Source: Puniceicoccaceae bacterium (lineage in GTDB: Bacteria; Verrucomicrobiota; Verrucomicrobiia; Opitutales; Coraliomargaritaceae). Taken from it: a DNA stretch of 6,611 nucleotides. The notes below the pieces were generated by a model that ran no database searches, had not been told where the DNA came from, and saw only the letters and a list, made by a program, of their open reading frames with translations. Positions 1-4,785 of the stretch are shown one piece after another. Position numbers and translations under genes: made by a program. The stretch spans positions 1-6,611 of the forward strand of contig PXBU01000431.1 of the NCBI GenBank assembly GCA_003566795.1, in the 5' to 3' direction. The first letter of the stretch is position 1, and every line of letters starts with the position of its first letter.

Positions 1-1311
1 GGTGATGCCTTGATCAACCCGGATTTCGCGTATCGACTCGGCTCTGCGCTCGGGCTCTACGCATCGAGCGGCAAACCGGGGCTTCCGCTAAACGCAGTGA
101 TCGGGCGGGATACACGGGAGAGTGGCCCCGCGTTGTGTGATGCTTTGATACGTGGGCTGAACCGGCATGGGGTCTACGTACACGATGCAGGCGTGGTGCC
201 GACTCCGGCAGTGGCACGGGCGGTCTTACTGCAGGATGCGGATATCGGAATCGCCGTGACTGCCTCCCACAACCCGGCATCGGACAACGGAATCAAGCTC
301 TTTGATGCAGGGGGGTGCAAGTATGATGTATCCAGTGAGCTGGCGATCGAGGCACTACTCGATGCTCAGCCTTCGTCCGAGCAGAATCCAGCACCGCCCG
401 AGAGTTATCCGCTGGATGCGGGGGCGATTTACGTCGACGAAATTCGCTCCTTGATGCACCAGAACTGCCTTGGTGGCTGGAAGATCGTGCTGGATCTTGC
501 TAATGGCGCAACTTACCAGACCACGCCGGCCGCCTTCCGCCGTTGGGGGGCGGAACTGCATCTGATTGGGGACAAGCCCGATGGACACAACATCAACGAT
601 GGCCTTGGCAGTGAGCACACTGATAAGTTAGTTGACAAGGTGCGTGAGGTCGGCGCCCATATCGGGATCGCTCATGACGGTGACGGTGACCGGCTGGTGG
701 TTTGTGACGAGAAGGGCGATTTACTGGAGGGGGATGTGTTGTTGGGGGTTTTCGCAGTCTATGCCTTACGCAGTGGTGCGCTCAAAAATAAAACACTGGT
801 GGCGACGGAGCACAGCAACCTGGGACTGGACAGTGCCATTCGCCGCGCGGGCGGGCGGGTCGAGCGTGTCGCAGTGGGGGACCGGAATGTGGCCTGCCGC
901 ATGCGTGAGATCGGCGCGAATCTGGGGGGGGAATCCTCCGGGCACATTATTCTTTCGGACTTTGCCACGACGGGGGATGGCTTGCTGGCAGTCGTCAAAC
1001 TGATCGACCTGGTTTGCCGGACCGGCCAGCCGCTTTCCGAGTTACGGCATGAGGTGGTGCTCTTCCCGCAGAAAACGCAAAACCTCACCGTTGCCCGGAA
1101 GCCGCCGCTGGGGCAGTTGCCCCAATTATCCCAGGCTATCGCGGCGGCGCAAGCAGATTTGGGTGATGAGGGCAGGGTGCTCGTGCGCTACTCCGGGACT
1201 GAACCTAAGCTGCGCTTGCTGGTCGAAGGGCAGGATGAGGCCACAATTGCCAAACATATGTCGGCACTCTTGACGGCAGCTTACTTGGAGCTAGAGGTAA
1301 TTGATAGTTGA
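1..1311 (+). CDS. glmM: Phosphoglucosamine mutase GlmM, 5' end cut by window edge
   Basis: GlmM converts glucosamine-6-phosphate to glucosamine-1-phosphate in the cytoplasm, the step before UDP-GlcNAc synthesis for peptidoglycan and lipid A. The frame is open to base 1. Its first codons read GDALINPDF, which from memory aligns with GDAPITPDF at about residues 17-25 of E. coli GlmM, so roughly 16 N-terminal residues including the FGTDGIRG motif lie outside the window. The TTG at 10 is an internal leucine, not the start. Counting from that codon, the phosphoserine loop TASHNP is at 84-89 (catalytic Ser86), the Mg-binding loop DGDGDR at 223-228, the sugar-binding loop GGESSGH at 306-312, and the phosphate-binding loop RYSGTEPKLR at 393-402. 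All four active-site segments of the alpha-D-phosphohexomutase fold are present and the C-terminus is intact. The GGESSGH and SGTEP forms favour GlmM over phosphomannomutase. The TPR gene follows after 39 bases, probably in the same transcript. Confidence 0.95.
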   Translation, partial: GDALINPDFAYRLGSALGLYASSGKPGLPLNAVIGRDTRESGPALCDALIRGLNRHGVYVHDAGVVPTPAVARAVLLQDADIGIAVTASHNPASDNGIKLFDAGGCKYDVSSELAIEALLDAQPSSEQNPAPPESYPLDAGAIYVDEIRSLMHQNCLGGWKIVLDLANGATYQTTPAAFRRWGAELHLIGDKPDGHNINDGLGSEHTDKLVDKVREVGAHIGIAHDGDGDRLVVCDEKGDLLEGDVLLGVFAVYALRSGALKNKTLVATEHSNLGLDSAIRRAGGRVERVAVGDRNVACRMREIGANLGGESSGHIILSDFATTGDGLLAVVKLIDLVCRTGQPLSELRHEVVLFPQKTQNLTVARKPPLGQLPQLSQAIAAAQADLGDEGRVLVRYSGTEPKLRLLVEGQDEATIAKHMSALLTAAYLELEVIDS

Positions 1312-1335
1312 CCTCAGTCCAATATTGTCAGCTAT

Positions 1336-1339
1336 GGAG
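1336..1339 (+). promoter_or_regulatory. Possible Shine-Dalgarno (GGAG) for the TPR gene
   Basis: GGAG lies 11 bases before the ATG at 1351. The spacing is longer than usual, so it is only a candidate. It supports the ATG at 1351 because no other start codon in that frame sits closer to a purine-rich stretch. The rest of the 39-base gap after glmM shows no terminator hairpin or convincing promoter. Confidence 0.4.
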
Positions 1340-1350
1340 TTTACCAAATC

Positions 1351-2751
1351 ATGCAAGAAATTACCCTTAAAGACCTCGATTCCCGTCTTCAAAAGCAGGT
1401 GGAGAATGCTCGCAAGGCGATTGATAAAAACCCCGCTTACGCAGTCGACATCCTTTCGAATGTCGTGAGTCGCAATCCCGGTTGTCTGGAAGTCAGGAAG
1501 ATTCTACGGCAAAGCCAGCAAAAAGCCACGCGCGGCAAATCCAAGGGACTGGGCGGATTCTTGAGTAAAGTCACCAGCCTGCCCTTTTCAATGACCAGCA
1601 ACGCGAAGCTGAAAAAAGATCCGGGAGCTGTGATGGAGGCTGCGGAGCAGCTGCTGTCGGCAAATGCAGCCAATCCAGTAGCGCATAAAATGCTGGGTGC
1701 CGCAGCCGAAGCGCTCGAACTCCAGGAAACGGCGGCCTTTGCCTACCAGGAACTCTACAAACTCGACAAGACCAATACTGAGAGCGCCAAACTGCTGATG
1801 TCCGCATACATCGCGGCGGGGAACAATAAAGAAGCCATCGAAGTCGGTGACGCGGCTTATCGCGCCAATCCGACCGACGATGAGGTGCAGGCTTTAATCA
1901 AAAAAGCTTCGGTCCATCAAACCATGGAAAAAGGCAGATGGGAGCAGGATGAGAGCTTCCGCGATAAGCTTAAGGATGAAGAAGAGTCGCAGAAGCTGGA
2001 GCAGGCTGGGCGCGCGAAGACCGGTGAGGCGGGGCTTCGCTCCATGATTGCCGAAGCCAAAAAAGAGGTCGAGCAAGAGCCGGGGAATCTTAACTTTTAT
2101 CGCGATATCGTGAGCAACTACCGCAAGCTGGGTGAATACGATGAGGCACTGGAGTGGGTGGCCAAGGCGCGTGAACTGGAAGCGGGCCGGGCTGATGCCA
2201 ATCTTGAGCGTTTAATGGGCACCCTTAAGCGAGAGAAAATGCAAGCGGCGATCGCAGCGGCTGAAGAATCCCTCGAAGCTAATCCGGAGGATGCCGCCGC
2301 CAAAGCGGAGTTGGAGAAACTCCGTGCCGAAGAACGTGTCTTCCGTCGGGATCAGGCGGAGAGCCTGGTCAAGCGCTATCCCAACGAGTTCAGCTTCCGC
2401 TTCGAGCTAGGTGAACTCTTGTTTGAAGACGATGAGATCGATAAGGCTATTGAGAACCTGCAACTCGCGCTGCGCGCGCCGAAAGTTCGAATCAATTCAC
2501 TAATCCTACTCGGTAAAGCCTATCTGAAGAAGGGATTCCATGATATGGCGGCCGAGCAATTTCAGTCGGCCAAGTCCGAGATCACGGGCATGAATGAGCA
2601 AAAGAAGGATGTGCTGTATCAACTCGGCCAAGCCTACGAGCAGCAGGGAGAGATGGATAAGGCCATCGCTGAATACAAGGCGCTCTACGGGGTCGATATC
2701 TCTTACCGCGACGTAGCCCAGAAGATCGACGAGTTCTACTCGAAGAAGTAG
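1351..2751 (+). CDS. TPR-repeat protein of unknown function, cytoplasmic
   Basis: A 466-residue protein dominated by tetratricopeptide-like helix pairs, which usually form scaffolds for protein-protein contacts. No signal peptide, membrane segment or enzymatic motif is visible, so a cytoplasmic location is inferred. The clearest TPR-like units are at about residues 109-142, 143-175, 246-279 (YRKLGEYDEALEWVAKA), 346-379, 381-413 and 419-451 (YQLGQAYEQQGEMDKAIAEY). An N-terminal region at 1-60 also looks helical (AVDILSNVV followed by NPGCLEVRKIL). A less regular segment rich in Gly, Ser and Lys lies at 62-90. Highly charged Lys/Glu-rich stretches at about 190-245 and 283-340 break the repeat series and could be long helices or linkers. 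It lies 39 bases after glmM and ends 204 bases before the convergent pyrE. The family is not one I can name; TPR content alone does not give a function. Confidence 0.85.
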   Translation: MQEITLKDLDSRLQKQVENARKAIDKNPAYAVDILSNVVSRNPGCLEVRKILRQSQQKATRGKSKGLGGFLSKVTSLPFSMTSNAKLKKDPGAVMEAAEQLLSANAANPVAHKMLGAAAEALELQETAAFAYQELYKLDKTNTESAKLLMSAYIAAGNNKEAIEVGDAAYRANPTDDEVQALIKKASVHQTMEKGRWEQDESFRDKLKDEEESQKLEQAGRAKTGEAGLRSMIAEAKKEVEQEPGNLNFYRDIVSNYRKLGEYDEALEWVAKARELEAGRADANLERLMGTLKREKMQAAIAAAEESLEANPEDAAAKAELEKLRAEERVFRRDQAESLVKRYPNEFSFRFELGELLFEDDEIDKAIENLQLALRAPKVRINSLILLGKAYLKKGFHDMAAEQFQSAKSEITGMNEQKKDVLYQLGQAYEQQGEMDKAIAEYKALYGVDISYRDVAQKIDEFYSKK

Positions 2752-2797
2752 GGTCCCGACTAGCATCCCATCAGATACGTTTTTAACAGGATGTGGT

Positions 2798-2827
2798 GTA
2801 GCGACTGGCTTTATGCCAGGATAGAGC
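2798..2827 (+). repeat. REP-like palindromic element, copy A (+ orientation)
   Basis: The element reads GTAG, CGA, stem CTGGC (2805-2809), loop TTTAT (2810-2814), stem GCCAG (2815-2819), then GATAGAGC. It matches the reverse complement of the two downstream copies at the GTAG, the GA before the stem, the whole TTTAT loop, the GAT after the stem and the terminal GAGC. Three of its five stem pairs differ, and each change is compensated on the other side. Bacterial REP elements tied to RAYT transposases characteristically carry a 5' GTAG-type tetranucleotide before a hairpin. No RAYT gene is in this window. Confidence 0.65.
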
Positions 2828-2850
2828 CCTTGCGCATAGCAAGCCCGCTC
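2824..2850. repeat. Linker stem-loop joining the inverted REP-like copies
   Basis: CTTGC (2829-2833) and GCAAG (2839-2843) pair around the loop GCATA. Outside them, the terminal GAGC of copy A (2824-2827) can pair with GCTC (2847-2850), the terminal bases of copy B, across an asymmetric internal loop. The arrangement of two REP-like units with their 3' ends facing across a short linker resembles the BIME organisation known in enterobacteria. The pairing is read directly; the BIME comparison is inference. Confidence 0.5.
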
Positions 2851-2877
2851 AGATCGAGGGATAAACCCTCTCACTAC
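2847..2877 (-). repeat. REP-like palindromic element, copy B (- orientation)
   Basis: On the minus strand it reads GTAG, TGA, stem GAGGG, loop TTTAT, stem CCCTC, then GATCTGAGC. On the plus strand the stem halves are 2856-2860 and 2866-2870. It lies in inverted orientation to copy A, with the GAGC tails facing each other. It is followed by a 9-base A-rich spacer (2878-2886) that is also duplicated after copy C. Confidence 0.65.
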
Positions 2878-2886
2878 AAAAATAAA

Positions 2887-2917
2887 GCTCAGATCGAGGG
2901 ATAAACCCTCTCACTAC
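2887..2917 (-). repeat. REP-like palindromic element, copy C (- orientation)
   Basis: Identical to copy B. Stem halves are at 2896-2900 and 2906-2910 around the loop at 2901-2905. On the minus strand it would be the first of these hairpins met by transcription reading through from pyrE, and it is followed there by a T-rich stretch (CTTTATTTTTG) about nine bases later, too distant for a classical terminator. Confidence 0.65.
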
Positions 2918-2955
2918 AAAAATAAAGTAACTAATTTGATCGCCGATTCGGCTCC

Positions 2956-3525
2956 TCAGCTGCCTGGCTTGGTGGCGGGCAGGGCCGCCAGTTCCGGCGG
3001 CAGCTTATCCCCCTCGTAAGTGGGGAAGCTGAGCTCGGCCAGGCTGTGGTGCGGGATGTCGAAGGCGGTCGCTCCATTGCTGCGGTCGACGATGACCCCG
3101 ACCGCGACGGGTTGGGCGCCGTGCTCACGGCATTTATTGATGGCCTCGACCACGCGACCGCCGCGGGTGATGACATCTTCAATGATCAGGACTTTCTCGC
3201 CCGGGTTGAACTTGAAATTGCGGCGGAGCTCCAGTCGATCCTCGACTTTCTCCAGAAAAAGGAAGCGCAGCCCGAGCTGCCGGGCCACCTCTTGGCCGAT
3301 GACGAGGCCGCCCATAGCGGGGCCGACGACGGTGGTTGCTCCGTAGTGATTGACCAGCGGCAGCATGATTTCTGCCAGCCGGGTGACTTTGTCCATATAC
3401 TGGCAGACCTGGGCGCACTGGAAGAAGTGCGCACTGTGCAGCCCGGACCGCAGCACAAAATGCCCCTCGAGTAGAGCACCACTGTCACGGAAGATTTGAA
3501 TCACTTCGTCGTTTTCTGAATTCAT
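2956..3525 (-). CDS. pyrE: Orotate phosphoribosyltransferase PyrE
   Basis: PyrE joins orotate to PRPP to give orotidine-5'-phosphate, the fifth step of de novo UMP synthesis, in the cytoplasm. The ATG at 3525 gives 189 residues, a usual length. The N-terminal motif GALLEGHFVLRSGLHSAHFFQ (split here as residues 16-25 and 26-36) is typical of the bacterial OPRT branch carrying LLEGHF and SGLHS. The PRPP-binding loop is KVLIIEDVITRGG at 111-123, preceded by VVGPAMGGLVIGQEVA at 66-81. VGVIVDRSNG at 142-151 and the C-terminal KPGS complete the pattern. EDVITRGGR replaces the common EDVITTGGS; Lys/Arg-Gly-Gly-Arg versions occur, as I recall, in the Thermus-type subfamily, so this is probably a subfamily trait. 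The frame extends upstream to a TTG at 3585, but the extra 20 residues match nothing known in the family. No Shine-Dalgarno is visible before the ATG. It is convergent with the TPR gene and divergent from the permease gene. Confidence 0.93.
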   Translation of the reverse strand: MNSENDEVIQIFRDSGALLEGHFVLRSGLHSAHFFQCAQVCQYMDKVTRLAEIMLPLVNHYGATTVVGPAMGGLVIGQEVARQLGLRFLFLEKVEDRLELRRNFKFNPGEKVLIIEDVITRGGRVVEAINKCREHGAQPVAVGVIVDRSNGATAFDIPHHSLAELSFPTYEGDKLPPELAALPATKPGS

Positions 3526-3624
3526 AATTTGTAGAGTGAAGCGTTGCGTTGATTCTGTGAAGAGCGAAAATCGGATTGTGATCAAATTGATCTGTGCTCT
3601 AACTAGGACGCACTTTTAACGCCT
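3526..3624. promoter_or_regulatory. Divergent promoter region, pyrE / LptF-LptG permease
   Basis: This 99-base gap separates two divergently read starts and must hold the promoters of both. A weak plus-strand sigma70-like pair can be drawn: TTGTGA (3576-3581) and TCTAAC (3598-3603), 16 bases apart, with four of six matches each. No convincing pair was found on the minus strand. The only purine-rich stretch before the permease ATG is AGGACG (3605-3610), 14 bases upstream, which is too far to be a good ribosome binding site. Confidence 0.4.
3580..3592. promoter_or_regulatory. Perfect 13-base inverted repeat, possible operator
   Basis: GATCAA and TTGATC flank a single central A. The repeat lies between the two starts and falls between the candidate -35 and -10 boxes for the permease gene, where a bound repressor would block transcription. 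It contains ATCAA and TTGAT half-sites but in the opposite arrangement to an FNR box, and its flanks only half match a CRP site, so no regulator is named. Confidence 0.35.
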
Positions 3625-4770
3625 ATGCTCAACTTGTTGCATCGCCACATACTCAAAGAGATCCTTGTCTCCACTGGATTGGCGATGGGCTTGTTTGTGT
3701 TCGTCCTGCTAATGGGGAATGCGATGCGTGACGTGGCCGAATTGGTTGCCGCCGGGAAGTTGGGGCTGCTGATTTTTTTTCAACTGATTGGTTTACTCAT
3801 TCCTTATGTGGCAGCCTATGCGCTCCCGCTGGGAATGTTGACGGGCACCCTGATGGCACTCGGGCGGCTCTCTTCGCAGCAGGAAATCACGGCGATGAAA
3901 GCCGCAGGGGTGAGCCTCTACCAAATCGCGGCACCGGTCTTTCTGATAGCTTTTTTCGGCATGGTGGCCGGCGTGCTGGTGAATCTCCACTTTGCGCCCC
4001 AATCCCGGGTCGCCTATCAGCAACTCATGGCCACGGCGATCACGCAAAACCCGGTTAGCTTCATCGAGGAGAGAAGATTTATCCATGAGTTTCCCGGTTA
4101 TGTCATCTATATGGGTGGCCGTGAGGGTGATCTGATGCAGGACTTTTGGATATGGGAGTTGGACAGCGAGCGAAGGGTGCAGCTTTTTTTGCGGGCATCT
4201 GAGGGTGAAGTGAATTTTGACGAGGAAGCGAGGCAGCTGGTGTTGACCTTGCGTGATGGCACGGCTGAGCAGCGGGATGAGGTCAATCCGGAGGCTTTGA
4301 ATGCGGCTCCGGACCGATCACTCTATTTCGGCGAGTTGCCCATTGCCTTGCCGCTGGACCAGATTTTTGGCGATCCGCGGCAAAGGAGGATACGCACCAA
4401 GCATATGAATTTCGCCCAGTTGATGGAGCGGCGGGCGCATTACTTGCAGGAGGAAGCCAGCCAGGGCACGGGCCTTTCCGCCGAGCGGGTGAGGGTGCAG
4501 ACCTACCTGCAACAGCACTTTGCGATGGCGTTCTCGGTCTTTTCGCTGGCGGTGTTCGGCTTACCGCTGGCGATACGGATCGGGAGGCATGAGAGTTACG
4601 CCAATCTCGCGATGGCTCTGGTGATCGCCATGTCCTACTACTTCCTCATGATCATCGTGAGCTGGCTGGAGGGTAAGCCCGAGCTGCGGCCGGATCTGCT
4701 CATCTGGCTGCCCAACATCCTATTCCAGTCAGTTGGCTTCTGGATGCTCATTCGCGCTGGGCGTCACTAG
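3625..4770 (+). CDS. LptF/LptG family LPS export permease (YjgP/YjgQ)
   Basis: LptF and LptG form the inner-membrane part of the LptB2FG ABC transporter, which extracts LPS and passes it to the LptC/LptA bridge to the outer membrane. The 381-residue protein has the family layout: three N-terminal membrane segments (about 12-32, 47-73, 98-121), a large hydrophilic periplasmic domain (about 122-297, beta-rich, with YVIYMGGREGD and REGEV-like strands), and three C-terminal segments (about 298-316, 326-347, 356-377). The cytoplasmic loop SSQQEITAMKAAGVSLYQI (83-101) is the conserved coupling segment that contacts LptB. E. coli LptF and LptG are about 360 residues, so this is slightly long but complete. 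I cannot decide between LptF and LptG from the sequence, and the partner and LptB are not in the window. The start at 3625 puts the basic MLNLLHRHILKE segment just before the first membrane helix. pabB follows after 15 bases. Confidence 0.92.
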   Translation: MLNLLHRHILKEILVSTGLAMGLFVFVLLMGNAMRDVAELVAAGKLGLLIFFQLIGLLIPYVAAYALPLGMLTGTLMALGRLSSQQEITAMKAAGVSLYQIAAPVFLIAFFGMVAGVLVNLHFAPQSRVAYQQLMATAITQNPVSFIEERRFIHEFPGYVIYMGGREGDLMQDFWIWELDSERRVQLFLRASEGEVNFDEEARQLVLTLRDGTAEQRDEVNPEALNAAPDRSLYFGELPIALPLDQIFGDPRQRRIRTKHMNFAQLMERRAHYLQEEASQGTGLSAERVRVQTYLQQHFAMAFSVFSLAVFGLPLAIRIGRHESYANLAMALVIAMSYYFLMIIVSWLEGKPELRPDLLIWLPNILFQSVGFWMLIRAGRH

Positions 4771-4785
4771 TAATCCGTCACTGAA

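Larger units (their letters stand above)
2847..2926. repeat. Exact 40-base tandem duplication (2 units)
   Basis: Bases 2847-2886 and 2887-2926 are identical over all 40 positions. Each unit holds one minus-strand REP-like element plus the spacer AAAAATAAA. Perfect identity in non-coding DNA points to a recent duplication, by slippage or by REP amplification. Confidence 0.95.
2752..2955. other. Intergenic region between convergent genes, rich in small palindromes
   Basis: This 204-base stretch separates the 3' ends of the TPR gene and pyrE. It has no credible coding potential. Bases 2752-2797 show nothing beyond a short T5 run at 2780-2784. Bases 2798-2926 hold three REP-like elements and one linker hairpin, each with a 5-base-pair stem and a 5-base loop. 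Bases 2942-2952 form an 11-base odd palindrome (GCCGATTCGGC) just past the pyrE stop. No canonical rho-independent terminator (strong GC stem directly followed by a T run) was found in either direction, so these hairpins are the only visible candidates for ending or protecting the two transcripts. Confidence 0.7.

Noticed and set aside
10..12. TTG as the start of glmM
   Set aside because: Upstream codons are open to base 1 and encode GDA, matching the conserved GlmM N-terminus, so the gene begins outside the window.
2764..2793. CATCC/GGATG inverted repeat enclosing the T5 run
   Set aside because: Five pairs around a 20-base loop is not stable and expected by chance.
2506..2874. 122-codon minus-strand open frame running from the REP-like region into the TPR gene
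   Set aside because: Antisense to a well-supported TPR repeat region and begins inside repeats; no protein family seen.
2847..2926. CRISPR array
   Set aside because: The two 40-base units are contiguous with no unique spacers, and each unit contains its own REP-like palindrome.
2798..2926. Integron attC site or IS terminal inverted repeats
   Set aside because: No transposase or integrase gene is near and the attC core-site pattern is absent; the small repeated hairpins with GTAG fit REP elements better.
3046..3474. 142-codon plus-strand open frame opposite pyrE
   Set aside because: Its composition follows the antisense of conserved pyrE codons and it matches no family; a shadow frame.
3526..3585. 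Longer pyrE start at the TTG at 3585
   Set aside because: It adds 20 residues with no family match and would occupy most of the divergent promoter; the ATG at 3525 gives the usual length.
3577..3596. CRP or FNR binding site around the promoter palindrome
   Set aside because: Only one half matches the CRP consensus, and the TTGAT/ATCAA half-sites are in the wrong order and spacing for FNR.
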